Assembly (NCBI RefSeq): GCF_021412585.1
Contig: NZ_JAKCMI010000046.1
Location: 49,654 to 113,653, forward strand
Direction of reading: 5' to 3'
DNA length: 64,000 nt
Source: Halomonas alkalisoli
Lineage (GTDB): Bacteria; Pseudomonadota; Gammaproteobacteria; Pseudomonadales; Halomonadaceae
Shown: in pieces, positions 7,782 to 15,924 of the stretch
Layout: every line of letters begins with the position of its first letter
Position numbering within the stretch: the stretch's first letter is position 1
Program-made: the position numbers and the translations under genes
Notes under the pieces: model-generated
The model's input: only the letters and a program-made list of their open reading frames with translations
Database searches by the model: none
What the model was told of the DNA's origin: nothing

Positions 7782-8540
7782 ATGAACCAACAGCAACGCC
7801 AGGATGCCATCGTCGACCTGGTCCGCCGCCAGGGCTATGCCAGTATCGAACAGCTTACCGAACATTTCGTCGTCACCCCGCAGACGATTCGACGCGACCT
7901 GAACGCCCTGGCAGAAGAAGGGATGATCCGTCGCGTCCACGGCGGCGCCGGCCTGGAATCGAGCACCGTCAATACCGCCTACAGCACCCGCAAGAACCTC
8001 AACCTCGAGGCCAAGCGCCGCATTGCGAGCCTGGTGGCCAGCCACATACCCGACCACTCCTCCCTCTTCATCAATATCGGCACCAGCAACGAAGTGGTGG
8101 CCGAAGCCCTGCTCGACCATCAGGGGCTCGAGGTGATTACCAACAACCTCAATGTAGCGGCCATTCTCCAGCACAAGGAGGATTTCAACGTCATCATCGC
8201 CGGCGGACAGGTTCGCTCACGCGACGGCGGCATCATCGGCGAAGCCACCATCGACTTCATCAACCAGTTCAAGGTCGATTACGGCATCATCGGCATCAGC
8301 GGCGTCGACGAGGACGGCTCGCTGCTCGAGTTCGACTACCAGGAGGCCCGGGTGGCACAAGCCATCATCCGCAACTCCCGCCAGGTCTATCTCACCGCCG
8401 ACCATTCCAAGTTCCATCGCAACCCGGTGGTGCGCCAGGGCAACATTGCCCAGCTCGACGCCCTGTTCACCGATCGCGAGCCTCCCGAAGCGATCGTCCA
8501 CTTGATGAAGGCACACGACGTGGCCCTGCACATCGCCTGA
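7782..8540 (+). CDS. glpR: glycerol-3-phosphate regulon repressor, DeoR family
   Basis: 252-residue DNA-binding repressor that in the known family releases operators when glycerol 3-phosphate binds. The N-terminal DeoR helix-turn-helix is YASIEQLTEHFVVTPQTIRR (about 19-38), followed by DLNALAEEGMIRRVHGG. The C-terminal sugar-phosphate sensor domain contains FINIGTSNEVVAEAL and YGIIGISGVDEDGSLLEFD. GGGAG lies before the start. Located between its likely targets glpK (divergent) and glpD (same strand, 160 bases downstream), both carrying matching operators. Confidence 0.95.
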   Translation: MNQQQRQDAIVDLVRRQGYASIEQLTEHFVVTPQTIRRDLNALAEEGMIRRVHGGAGLESSTVNTAYSTRKNLNLEAKRRIASLVASHIPDHSSLFINIGTSNEVVAEALLDHQGLEVITNNLNVAAILQHKEDFNVIIAGGQVRSRDGGIIGEATIDFINQFKVDYGIIGISGVDEDGSLLEFDYQEARVAQAIIRNSRQVYLTADHSKFHRNPVVRQGNIAQLDALFTDREPPEAIVHLMKAHDVALHIA

Positions 8541-8612
8541 CGGCTTTGCCATCGCTTCTCCTGCCGCCCACCGAGGCCCGCCCGATTCGCAGGCATGACA
8601 CTCTGATTCCCC

Positions 8613-8641
8613 TTGATGTTCGGTTTCGATTCATCTATGTT
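8613..8641 (+). promoter_or_regulatory. sigma-70 promoter of glpD
   Basis: TTGATG at 8613-8618, a 17-base spacer, and TATGTT at 8636-8641. Both GlpR-type operators overlap it directly, so bound repressor would cover the polymerase site. Confidence 0.5.
8615..8634 (+). promoter_or_regulatory. GlpR-type operator 1 at glpD
   Basis: Contains ATGTTCG followed by TTTCGA, the two half-site cores of the GlpR palindrome. It overlaps the -35 element and spacer of the glpD promoter and is 21 bp (two helical turns) from operator 2. Confidence 0.5.
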
Positions 8642-8655
8642 CGTTTTCAAACACG
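8636..8655 (+). promoter_or_regulatory. GlpR-type operator 2 at glpD
   Basis: Begins TATGTTCGTTTTCAAACA and matches the GlpR consensus at about 16 of 20 positions, the best of the three sites. It covers the -10 element of the glpD promoter, about 46 bases upstream of the glpD start. Confidence 0.65.
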
Positions 8656-8700
8656 ACATGATGCCTGGCAATGGATGCCAGCAGAACGGAGCCTGCTTCC

Positions 8701-10203
8701 ATGGCGGAAACCTCACGCGACCTACTCGACATGTTCATCATTGGCGGTGGCATCAATGGCACGGGCATCGCCAATGATGCCGCCGGCCGCGGCCTTGCTG
8801 TCGGGCTCTGTGAGCAGGGGGACCTGGCCGGCGCCACCTCCTCGGCAAGCAGCAAACTGATTCATGGTGGGCTTCGCTACCTGGAGCATCATGAGTTTCG
8901 CCTGGTGGGGGAAGCGCTGCGGGAGCGGGAAACGCTGCTCAAGAAGGCGCCGCACATCATCTGGCCATTGCGCTTCATTCTTCCCCACCGCTCCCACCTG
9001 CGCCCGGCCTGGATGATCCGCGCCGGCCTCTTCCTGTATGACCACCTGGGCAAGCGCAAGCAGCTACCGCGATCCCGCGGCGTTCGCTTCGATTCGGATT
9101 CGCCGCTGAAGCCTGAGATCATGCGCGGTTTCGAATATTCGGACTGCTGGGTGGACGATGCCCGGCTGGTGGTCCTCAACGCCATTCAGGCACGCGAGGG
9201 TGGCGCCGAGATTCTCGTTCGCACGCGCTGCACGGCGGCGCATGAGGAGCAGGGCCACTGGTGCATCGAACTCGAGGACCTGCGTACCGGGGAGCGCATG
9301 CGGCGCTATGCACGCACCCTGGTCAATGCCGCGGGCCCCTGGGTGGAAAGCGTGATCCGCGAACAGGCCGCCCGCACCTCGCGCTATGCCATCCGCATGA
9401 TCCAGGGCAGTCACCTGATCGTGCCCAGGCTCAACGATGACGATCGCGCCTACATCCTGCAGAACAGCGATCGGCGCATCGTCTTCGTGCTGCCTTACGA
9501 GGATGACTTCAGCCTGGTCGGTACCACCGACCGCCGTTACGAGGGCGACCCTGCCCAAGTCACCATCACCGAGGAAGAGGTGGATTACCTGCTCGGGGTG
9601 ATCAATGGCAACTTCCGCCGTCAATTGACCCGAAGCGACGTCATCAGCACCTTCTCCGGCGTACGCCCTCTTTGCGATGATGAATCGTCGGACCCTTCGG
9701 CAATGACCCGCGACTATACGCTGGCCCTCGATGAACGAGGCGTCCCGATGCTGTCGGTATTCGGCGGCAAGATCACCACCTACCGCAAGCTGGCCGAGGC
9801 GGCTCTCGAGATCCTCGCGCCACGTATTCCCGACATGGGCCACCCCTGGACCGCCACCGCAGCGCTACCGGGAGGTGACATCGTGAACCAGGCCGACTTC
9901 ATGCGGCAACTGCTCGATACCTACCCTTGGCTGGGTGCCGACCGCGCCCGGCGCTTTGCCCGTAGCTACGGCAGCCTCTGCCTGCGCTTCCTGGGTGGCG
10001 CCGAGTCTGAGGCCGATCTCGGCGAAACCTTCGGCGCCGGGCTGACGGCGGCCGAGGTCGACTATATGATCGCTCACGAATGGGCCACGAGCACCGAGGA
10101 CATCCTGTGGCGCCGCACCAAGCTGGGCCTGCGACTGACGCCTCGCCAACTCGAATCCCTCACCGAGTATGTCGAGGCGCATTGCCAGGTGCTGGCCGCC
10201 TGA
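8701..10203 (+). CDS. glpD: aerobic glycerol-3-phosphate dehydrogenase
   Basis: Membrane-associated flavoenzyme that oxidises sn-glycerol 3-phosphate to dihydroxyacetone phosphate and passes electrons to quinone. The 500 residues match E. coli GlpD (501). FAD-binding motif MFIIGGGINGTGIA is at about 11-24, followed by SSKLIHGGLRYLE; the substrate region includes VFVLPYEDDFSLVGTTDRRY and FSGVRPL. The ATG at 8701 is preferred over the in-frame ATG at 8671 because GGAG lies 9 bases before it. Under two GlpR-type operators. Converges with fumC, 9 bases away. Confidence 0.97.
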   Translation: MAETSRDLLDMFIIGGGINGTGIANDAAGRGLAVGLCEQGDLAGATSSASSKLIHGGLRYLEHHEFRLVGEALRERETLLKKAPHIIWPLRFILPHRSHLRPAWMIRAGLFLYDHLGKRKQLPRSRGVRFDSDSPLKPEIMRGFEYSDCWVDDARLVVLNAIQAREGGAEILVRTRCTAAHEEQGHWCIELEDLRTGERMRRYARTLVNAAGPWVESVIREQAARTSRYAIRMIQGSHLIVPRLNDDDRAYILQNSDRRIVFVLPYEDDFSLVGTTDRRYEGDPAQVTITEEEVDYLLGVINGNFRRQLTRSDVISTFSGVRPLCDDESSDPSAMTRDYTLALDERGVPMLSVFGGKITTYRKLAEAALEILAPRIPDMGHPWTATAALPGGDIVNQADFMRQLLDTYPWLGADRARRFARSYGSLCLRFLGGAESEADLGETFGAGLTAAEVDYMIAHEWATSTEDILWRRTKLGLRLTPRQLESLTEYVEAHCQVLAA

Positions 10204-10212
10204 GCGACGCGC

Positions 10213-11592
10213 TTACCGGGGTATACCACCATGGGTCAGGCTGGCGGGATTCAGCAGGCGCTCCAGCTCATCACGACTCAAGTCGGTCTGCTCCTCGGCC
10301 ACATCGATGATGGGCCGACCCGCCTGGTAGGCCTGCTTGGCAATGGCCGCCGCCGCGTCGTAGCCGATGACGCCATTGAGAGCGGTGACCAGTATCGGGT
10401 TGCGCGCCAGCGGCTCGGCCATGCTCTCCTCTCTCACCTTGAAGGTGGCGATGGCGCGATCGGCCAGCAGGCGTGCGGTGCTGCTCATCAATGTGATCGA
10501 CGTCAGCAGATTGCAGGCGACAAGAGGCAGCATGACATTCAGCTGGAAGTTGCCACTCTGGCCAGCCACCGTCACTGCGGCGTCCAGGCCGATTACCTGG
10601 GCCGCTGCCTGGGCCGCCGACTCGGGGATGACCGGATTGACCTTGCCCGGCATGATCGAGCTGCCGGGCTGCAGGGCTTCCAGCTCGATCTCCCCCAGGC
10701 CGGCCAGCGGCCCCGAGTTCATCCAGCGCAGGTCGTTGGCGATCTTCATCACCACGCAGGCCAGGCCCTTGAGCTGACCGGAGAGCTCCACGGCACTATC
10801 CTGCGATGCAAGGCTGGCAAAGAAACTGTCGTTTGGCTGGAGTGAAAGCCCCGTCTGCTCGCTGAGCTCGCGAGCCATCCGCTCGGCGAATTCGGGGTGG
10901 GCGTTGATGCCGGTGCCCACTGCCGTACCGCCCTGGGCGAGCCGGCAGAGGCGCAGCATGGCGCTGTCGAGGCGTTCGATGGCCTGGCCCAGCTGACTCG
11001 ACCAGCCGCCCAGCTCCTGGCTCAGACGCAGCGGCATGGCATCCATCAGGTGGGTGCGCCCGGTTTTCACTACCCCATCGAGTTCCAGCGCTCGCTTGTC
11101 GATGGTCGCCCGCAGGTGCACCAGGGCGGGCCGCAGCCGCGTGGTGACTTCCAGGGCAGCCGACAGGTGGATGGCCGTGGGGATGACGTCATTGCTCGAC
11201 TGCCCCATGTTGACATGATCGTTGGGCCCCACCGCCAGGTCGCTGCGACTCGCCAGATGGGCGATCACTTCGTTGACATTCATATTGCTCGAAGTGCCGG
11301 AACCGGTCTGGAAGACATCCACCGGGAACTGGGTGTCGTGCTTGCCCTCGATGATCGCCTCGGCCGCATCGACAATAGCCCCGGCCCGTTCGGCGTCCAG
11401 CAGCTGCAGGTCACGATTGACCCGAGCCGCCGCCAGCTTGATTCGCGCGATGGCGTGGATGAAGGCAGCCGGCATCGCTTGCCCGGATACCGGAAAGTTA
11501 TTGATCGCCCGCTGCGTCTGGGCGCCATACAGGGCATCCTGCGGTACCTCCAGCTCGCCCATGCTGTCACGTTCGATACGATAGTCGCTCAT
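10213..11592 (-). CDS. fumC: class II fumarate hydratase
   Basis: Iron-independent, oxygen-stable fumarase of the TCA cycle, interconverting fumarate and malate; homotetramer. The 459 residues start MSDYRIERDSMGEL. Family blocks are GSGTSSNMNVNEVIA, GRTHLMDAMPLRLSQE and the fumarate-lyase signature GSSIMPGKVNPVIPE with the catalytic serine loop. The ATG at 11592 has GGAGGGG immediately upstream; the 40-codon upstream extension is rejected. It is a single gene, convergent with glpD, not in a sodA-linked operon as in some pseudomonads. Confidence 0.96.
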   Translation of the reverse strand: MSDYRIERDSMGELEVPQDALYGAQTQRAINNFPVSGQAMPAAFIHAIARIKLAAARVNRDLQLLDAERAGAIVDAAEAIIEGKHDTQFPVDVFQTGSGTSSNMNVNEVIAHLASRSDLAVGPNDHVNMGQSSNDVIPTAIHLSAALEVTTRLRPALVHLRATIDKRALELDGVVKTGRTHLMDAMPLRLSQELGGWSSQLGQAIERLDSAMLRLCRLAQGGTAVGTGINAHPEFAERMARELSEQTGLSLQPNDSFFASLASQDSAVELSGQLKGLACVVMKIANDLRWMNSGPLAGLGEIELEALQPGSSIMPGKVNPVIPESAAQAAAQVIGLDAAVTVAGQSGNFQLNVMLPLVACNLLTSITLMSSTARLLADRAIATFKVREESMAEPLARNPILVTALNGVIGYDAAAAIAKQAYQAGRPIIDVAEEQTDLSRDELERLLNPASLTHGGIPR

Positions 11593-11941
11593 CTCCCCTC
11601 CTCGCCGTCGATACTGTGACTTCACCATGGTTGCCGCTGCCACCTCTTGCAAGAAAGTATCCAGTGCTATTCGAAACCATCTAGTGCACCCCCCAGCTCG
11701 CCAGCGCGACAATCGGCAAGGTTATTACAAAATCAATACGTTTCAAGGGGGAATTAAATACAAATAAACCACATAACTAATGCCAACGACTTAACAACCC
11801 CCTCACCGCCGTTCAAGTTTCTACTTTCGACCCGGAAGTTGATAACTATCGTGGAAAGGTGGCGCACTTTCTCACTAGGATTGCCTCACTGAACCCCACT
11901 CAGTTCATGGCCTAACGGATAACGAGAACGGAGAACGTTCC
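11593..11941. other. AT-richer intergenic region with divergent promoters
   Basis: Contains the leader of fumC (minus) and of the gene at 11942 (plus). The middle (about 11720-11800) is clearly AT-rich. A partial Fnr-type box, TTGAT-AACT-ATCGT, is at 11839-11852 (8 of 10 core positions of TTGAT-N4-ATCAA). The inverted repeat GAACG-GAGAA-CGTTC around 11926-11940 places the Shine-Dalgarno of the next gene in a small loop. No gene or RNA is supported. Confidence 0.4.
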
Positions 11942-12469
11942 ATGGATCACATGACAGCACTCACCCTCCTGCCACAGGAGCAGCTCAGCATAGCCCACAC
12001 CCACGAAACGGGGGAGCTGAACCGTTACCGGCGGCTGGCGCTCAGCTTTCTGCCTAGCGCCCCCCATATCAGCCGCCTGATGGCCGCTCTGGGAGTGGAG
12101 TGCGAACAGCGCATCCAGATTCTGCGGGACGTCGCCCGTCAGCTCGAACTCGATGCCTGCGTCTCTCTGGCTCCGCCTCAGGAGTCGCCGTTCCTGGCCC
12201 AGACGAGCCGCCACTTCTTCGTGGTGGATGCCGCCATGGGCCATGATGTCCTGATCGAGGCCGAGGAAGCTGCCGAGGTCACATACAGGCTCTTTGCCTG
12301 GCTGCTGGAAACCAATGCGACGCCGGAATTACATCGCCCCTTGCTGGCTTTCGTGGCCCAGAAGAACAACGAGTACCGTGTCATACAAGAGTGCCGGGAA
12401 GCAGGACGTCCCACCTGGCGCAGTCGCGTACCTGATCCCGATATGTCGCCAGGCGCCACGCTAAGATGA
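11942..12469 (+). CDS. unknown all-helical protein, possibly ferritin-like
   Basis: I do not recognise a named family. The 175 residues appear almost entirely helical, in four segments: about 15-37, 42-70, 100-122 and 132-152. Acidic residues suited to metal binding recur: HETGELNRY (22-29), VECEQR (52-57), EAEEAAEVTY (106-115) and NNEYRVIQE (142-150). This pattern resembles ferritin/rubrerythrin-like four-helix bundles but lacks a clear ExxH pair, so the assignment is inference. No signal peptide. GGAG lies 8 bases before the start. Converges with and overlaps the end of the Fnr gene by 9 bases; a partial Fnr box lies upstream, hinting at oxygen control. Confidence 0.55.
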   Translation: MDHMTALTLLPQEQLSIAHTHETGELNRYRRLALSFLPSAPHISRLMAALGVECEQRIQILRDVARQLELDACVSLAPPQESPFLAQTSRHFFVVDAAMGHDVLIEAEEAAEVTYRLFAWLLETNATPELHRPLLAFVAQKNNEYRVIQECREAGRPTWRSRVPDPDMSPGATLR

Positions 12470-13222
12470 ACATCGTTGCCTTTGGCGCCGGCCGTTGGCT
12501 TCCGCGAGCCGTTTCATGCGTTCGAGATCGAGAATCCGGAATTCGCGGCCGCGTGAGAGCAACAGGTTCTGTCGCTGGTATTTCACCAGGGTTCGACCCA
12601 CGGTTTCAGGGGTCAGCCCCAGGTAGCTGGCCATGTCGCTTCGCGACATGGCCAGGCGGAAGTGGTGCGGGGAGTAGCCACGATGCCGGAAACGCTCGGA
12701 AATCGACACCAGAAAGCAGGCCAGCCGCACCTCGGCGGTGCGGTGCAGAAGCAGGTGCAGCCTCAAGCGCTCATCATGCATTTCATGGCTCAGGCAGCGC
12801 TGGATACGCCAGCGCACCTCAGGGGAGCGACCGCAAAGCTCGTCGAGCTTGTCGTAGGGGATCTCGCATACCGTGCTGGTCTCCAGCGCGACAAGCGAGC
12901 CTGGGTACACTTCCTTGCCGATGGCGTCCAGGCCAATCAGCTCGCCAGGCAGCCAGAGCGCCGTGACGAGATTTTCGTCGCTGTCGGTGACGATGACCTG
13001 CTTGAGGCTGCCCGTGCGGACGGCATACAGGCTGTCGAATGCCGTCCCCTGGGCCGCAAGGGCCTCGCGCTTGGCGAGCGTCACGGCCGGGCGAACGATG
13101 TCGCTGAGCTGTGCCATCTCCTCCAGGGGCAGTCCTGCCGTGAGGCACAGGGACTTCACTTGGCAGGAGAGGCACCTCAAGCCCTTTGGGTCACGGGTAT
13201 AACTCTTGCCGCCGCTTGTCAT
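12461..13222 (-). CDS. fnr: Fnr/Anr-type oxygen-sensing transcription factor
   Basis: Crp/Fnr-family regulator, 253 residues, that in the known family binds DNA as a dimer when an oxygen-labile [4Fe-4S] cluster is intact. Cluster ligands are all present: Cys17, Cys20, Cys26 (C-X2-C-X5-C) and Cys119, matching E. coli Cys20, 23, 29 and 122. A cyclic-nucleotide-type beta barrel and dimer helix follow. The helix-turn-helix is MSRSDMASYLGLTPETVGRT (about 192-211). The recognition helix reads ETVGR, as in Crp, where E. coli Fnr has a Ser at the Gly position. A strong purine-rich ribosome site (GGAAGGGGG) precedes the start. Known roles include anaerobic respiration genes. Confidence 0.9.
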   Translation of the reverse strand: MTSGGKSYTRDPKGLRCLSCQVKSLCLTAGLPLEEMAQLSDIVRPAVTLAKREALAAQGTAFDSLYAVRTGSLKQVIVTDSDENLVTALWLPGELIGLDAIGKEVYPGSLVALETSTVCEIPYDKLDELCGRSPEVRWRIQRCLSHEMHDERLRLHLLLHRTAEVRLACFLVSISERFRHRGYSPHHFRLAMSRSDMASYLGLTPETVGRTLVKYQRQNLLLSRGREFRILDLERMKRLAEANGRRQRQRCSS

Positions 13223-13571
13223 GACAGCCCCCTTCCGTAGGGATTGGCCTCGGGAGTTGCACCCTGAAGTATAGAAAATCGCTGATACGGGTGAAGAGTG
13301 AAAGCTGTCATGCCTTAGTTTAATGAGGCTAAGGAGTAATGGCGCAAAGGGTGAAGAAAACCATACGGCAGTGGAGGCCCTATCAACTAAGCTTGATGCG
13401 GCATCGCGACAGATTTACAGAGGAGTCACATACAAGCGTGAATGTAAGCCGATCAAGGCTCCCAGCCACGTCATGACGTTACGTACCGATTCAACAGGAC
13501 ATTCAGAAAAACTATACAAGAAAACGGTGCAAGGAAACGATGCAAGACATTGCTAGTTTGGGAGTATGGCC
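13223..13571. other. intergenic region upstream of the GGDEF gene
   Basis: Lower GC than its surroundings. Holds the fnr leader on the minus strand and, on the plus strand, a small inverted repeat (CCTTAG ... CTAAGG near 13313-13334) and a weak promoter-like TTCAAC-N17-TATACA near 13490-13520. A 77-codon open frame in it has no ribosome site or recognisable product, so I do not call a gene. Confidence 0.35.
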
Positions 13572-14669
13572 ATGCAAGGCTGCAGGGCCATACCGATGAA
13601 CAGTTCCATGCAGGGGGCATCCATGGTCTCGTCTAACTCGCTAGCGCTTGATTTTTCTGGTCGCCTCGATAGTCACGCTGGAACGTTGATAAGGAGCTTC
13701 TGGGACTTTTTCCCGGAACAGATGTTCATCGTGCGCATCGAGGGGCGGGAGAACTTCGTCATCGAGGCGATCAACCCCTCCCAGCAGGCCAGGCTGGGAA
13801 ATGAACCGACCTGTGTCGGCAAACACCTCGCCCACCTGCTTCCTTCGCCGTTCGGCGATGGCGTGATTGCCCAATGCGCCCGCTGTGTGGAAGAGGGTAT
13901 GCCGGTTCGCTATGAAGCCACAGGCTGTTATGTCGACAAGGTGGGTGTGCGTCGCCAATGCCGCTGGCAGACGCTGCTGGTCCCGATCGCCAATCACCAG
14001 GGGGTCTTGACCCACCTGCTAGGCATCGTCCATGACCTCAACGTCCAGGACCCCAGCCTAGGCAGCTTTCCACGGACCCGCCCGCAGGACCGGGAGCTGG
14101 AACTGGAGCTTGAGCTGGAGCGCCGGGTCATGGCGCGCACAACCGAGCTGCTGGCCGCCAACCTGCACTTGACCTATCTGGCCACCCATGACTGCCTCAC
14201 GGAAACCTATAACCGCCGACATCTGCTCGAGCTGGCAGACAACGAGTTCAGGCGAGCCTGCCGCTACGAGCTATCGCTGTGCCTGATGATGCTCGACCTC
14301 GACAATTTCAAGACGATCAACGATGTGAAGGGACACCTCGCCGGGGACCAGGCACTGCAAACCCTGGCCCAGGTGACGCTGGCCACGGTTCGCGATTGCG
14401 ACCTGGTGGGACGCTACGGGGGGGACGAATTCATCATCGTGCTGCCCGAGACGGATATCGTGGGAGCCAGGGTAATCGCCGAGCGACTGAGCAACAGCCT
14501 GCGGGAGGCCGGCCAGCTCTCCGTCAGCATCGGCATCGCCACCCGCAAGCAAGTCGACCAGACGATGGACGAACTGATCAATCGGGCCGACCTGCTGCTG
14601 CTCGAGGCCAAGCGAAACGGCCGCAATCGAATCGAATGCCCCCGCATGCCCGACATCGCAGCGGAATGA
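13572..14669 (+). CDS. PAS-GGDEF diguanylate cyclase
   Basis: Makes cyclic di-GMP from two GTP; role in biofilm/motility switching is expected from the family. The 365 residues hold an N-terminal PAS-like sensor (about 35-155), a short coiled coil rich in Glu/Leu (173-190) and a GGDEF domain (about 200-355). The active-site motif GGDEF is at 283-287, so catalysis is expected. The product-inhibition I-site RxxD (Arg274, Asp277) lies at the canonical five residues before GGDEF. No EAL domain and no membrane segment. The ATG at 13572 is preferred over 13566 because GGGAG then has a 7-base spacing; further Met codons at residues 9, 13 and 18 are alternatives. Confidence 0.9.
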   Translation: MQGCRAIPMNSSMQGASMVSSNSLALDFSGRLDSHAGTLIRSFWDFFPEQMFIVRIEGRENFVIEAINPSQQARLGNEPTCVGKHLAHLLPSPFGDGVIAQCARCVEEGMPVRYEATGCYVDKVGVRRQCRWQTLLVPIANHQGVLTHLLGIVHDLNVQDPSLGSFPRTRPQDRELELELELERRVMARTTELLAANLHLTYLATHDCLTETYNRRHLLELADNEFRRACRYELSLCLMMLDLDNFKTINDVKGHLAGDQALQTLAQVTLATVRDCDLVGRYGGDEFIIVLPETDIVGARVIAERLSNSLREAGQLSVSIGIATRKQVDQTMDELINRADLLLLEAKRNGRNRIECPRMPDIAAE

Positions 14670-14714
14670 GTTTGCGCAGGGAGTGTGCCGTTACGCTAAA
14701 TTGCAAAATCGATG

Positions 14715-14743
14715 TTGCAGTGCACAAAAGGCTTTGCTATGGT
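14715..14743 (+). promoter_or_regulatory. sigma-70 promoter of the phasin gene
   Basis: TTGCAG (14715-14720), a 17-base spacer, and TATGGT (14738-14743), giving a start near 14750 and a leader of about 55 bases to the phasin ATG. Confidence 0.55.
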
Positions 14744-14804
14744 GCATTGCAACAGAGCGGGATCTCCCGTTCAATGCCACACCAAGAACCCGGAGGTTCC
14801 TATC

Positions 14805-15185
14805 ATGATGAACGCATTCAACTTCGATACGAAGCAGTTTGACACCAAGCAGTTCGAGACCATGTTCTTTGGCCCGGCACGCGCCTTTGCTGCGCTGAGC
14901 GTCGACTATACCGAGAAGCTGGTCAACGCCCAACTGGAAGCCACCAAGGCCTACAGCGATACCGGCCTGGCCCAGGTCCGTAGCCTGATGAACGTCAAGG
15001 ACGCCGAAGGTCTGCGCTCTTACATGGAAGGCCAGCAGCAGGTCGCCAAGGAGCTGACCGAGCGCCTCAAGGGCGACGCCGAGAAGGTTGTCTCCCTGCA
15101 GCAGGACTTCGTGCAGAAGAGCCAGAAGCTGGCCGAGACCAACGTCAAGCAGGCCCAGGAAACTGCCACCAAGGCTAGCAAGTAA
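14805..15185 (+). CDS. phasin family protein (PHA granule-associated)
   Basis: Amphipathic helical protein of 126 residues, expected to coat polyhydroxyalkanoate granules. Phasin signature regions are FFGPARAFAALSVDYTEKLV and the LRSYMEGQQQVAKELTERL stretch, ending in a Lys/Ala-rich tail. It starts with a short repeat, FDTKQFDTKQFETMFF. The ATG at 14805 has CGGAGG 8 bases upstream; the frame's earlier ATGs lack one. Own promoter at 14715 and own terminator at 15222 suggest a monocistronic, well expressed gene. No PHA synthase is in the window. Confidence 0.88.
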   Translation: MMNAFNFDTKQFDTKQFETMFFGPARAFAALSVDYTEKLVNAQLEATKAYSDTGLAQVRSLMNVKDAEGLRSYMEGQQQVAKELTERLKGDAEKVVSLQQDFVQKSQKLAETNVKQAQETATKASK

Positions 15186-15221
15186 AGCCGGTGGCCGGCC
15201 CCTGAGGCCGGCATGACGACA

Positions 15222-15253
15222 AGGCCCGCCGATCGATGATCGGCGGGCCTTTT
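15222..15253 (+). terminator. intrinsic terminator of the phasin gene
   Basis: Perfect 13-bp stem AGGCCCGCCGATC / GATCGGCGGGCCT with a 3-base loop, followed by TTTT. A second GC-rich hairpin lies just before it at 15194-15212. Confidence 0.85.
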
Positions 15254-15337
15254 CTGTTATGGGGCTACGAGACTGTCGCCGGACCGGTGACATCGTTTAT
15301 TCTCGTAGCGCACGGGCGAATCACGAGGAAGCAACAC

Positions 15338-15871
15338 ATGAAAGCGTGGATTCCAGTAGCTCTGCTCGGTCTCATCCTTGCTGGCTGCCAGATGATGGAA
15401 CCCGGGCCACCGCCCGAACGCATCGAGGTCATCGACATCGGAGACGAGCGCCCACCGGAAGCCGAACCGACCGCACCGGACAGGGTCCCCCGCCAGGTCG
15501 CCTTTCCCGAGCGGGAGTACGCCAGCCTGCAACGATCAGGCTCTGCGGCGATCAGTGGTCGCCTGGCGTTGAACGGCATGCCTGGCGCGGGTGAAACCGT
15601 GGCCGTGGCACCGGTTACCACCTATTCCGCCGAAGCCGCCGAACACGCGCTGGCAGGCCGCGCGGTAGAGCCAGCCGACCCCAGGGCCCAGGCGTTCACC
15701 CATACGACCCGCACCGACGGCAACGGGCAGTTCAGCCTGCAGGGGTTACCTGCCGGTGAATTCTATGTAATGGGAAGCGTGGTGAATCCCGCCAACGGCC
15801 AGCGACAGGCCATCATTCGGCAGGTATCGCTGCGCAATGGCCAGCGCATGGAGGTCAACCTGAGCCGATAG
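15338..15871 (+). CDS. lipoprotein with carboxypeptidase-regulatory-like domain
   Basis: 177 residues, no specific name known. A signal peptide ends in the lipobox LILAGC with Cys17, so it is probably an outer- or inner-membrane lipoprotein. A proline-rich linker (about 20-60) leads to a beta-rich domain: GRLALNGMPGAGETVAVAPV, then TRTDGNGQFSLQGLPAGEFYVMG, the pattern of carboxypeptidase regulatory-like (CarboxypepD_reg) folds that act as binding modules. GAGGAA precedes the ATG at 15338. Stands alone between the phasin terminator and the convergent hda gene. Confidence 0.7.
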   Translation: MKAWIPVALLGLILAGCQMMEPGPPPERIEVIDIGDERPPEAEPTAPDRVPRQVAFPEREYASLQRSGSAAISGRLALNGMPGAGETVAVAPVTTYSAEAAEHALAGRAVEPADPRAQAFTHTTRTDGNGQFSLQGLPAGEFYVMGSVVNPANGQRQAIIRQVSLRNGQRMEVNLSR

Positions 15872-15924
15872 CACTGAGTCGATAGCACTAGTCGATAGAC
15901 TTGACCGATACCGTTGACTCAGGC

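Noticed and set aside
13323..13556. 77-codon plus frame between fnr and the GGDEF gene
   Set aside because: No Shine-Dalgarno, no recognisable product, AT-richer intergenic composition.
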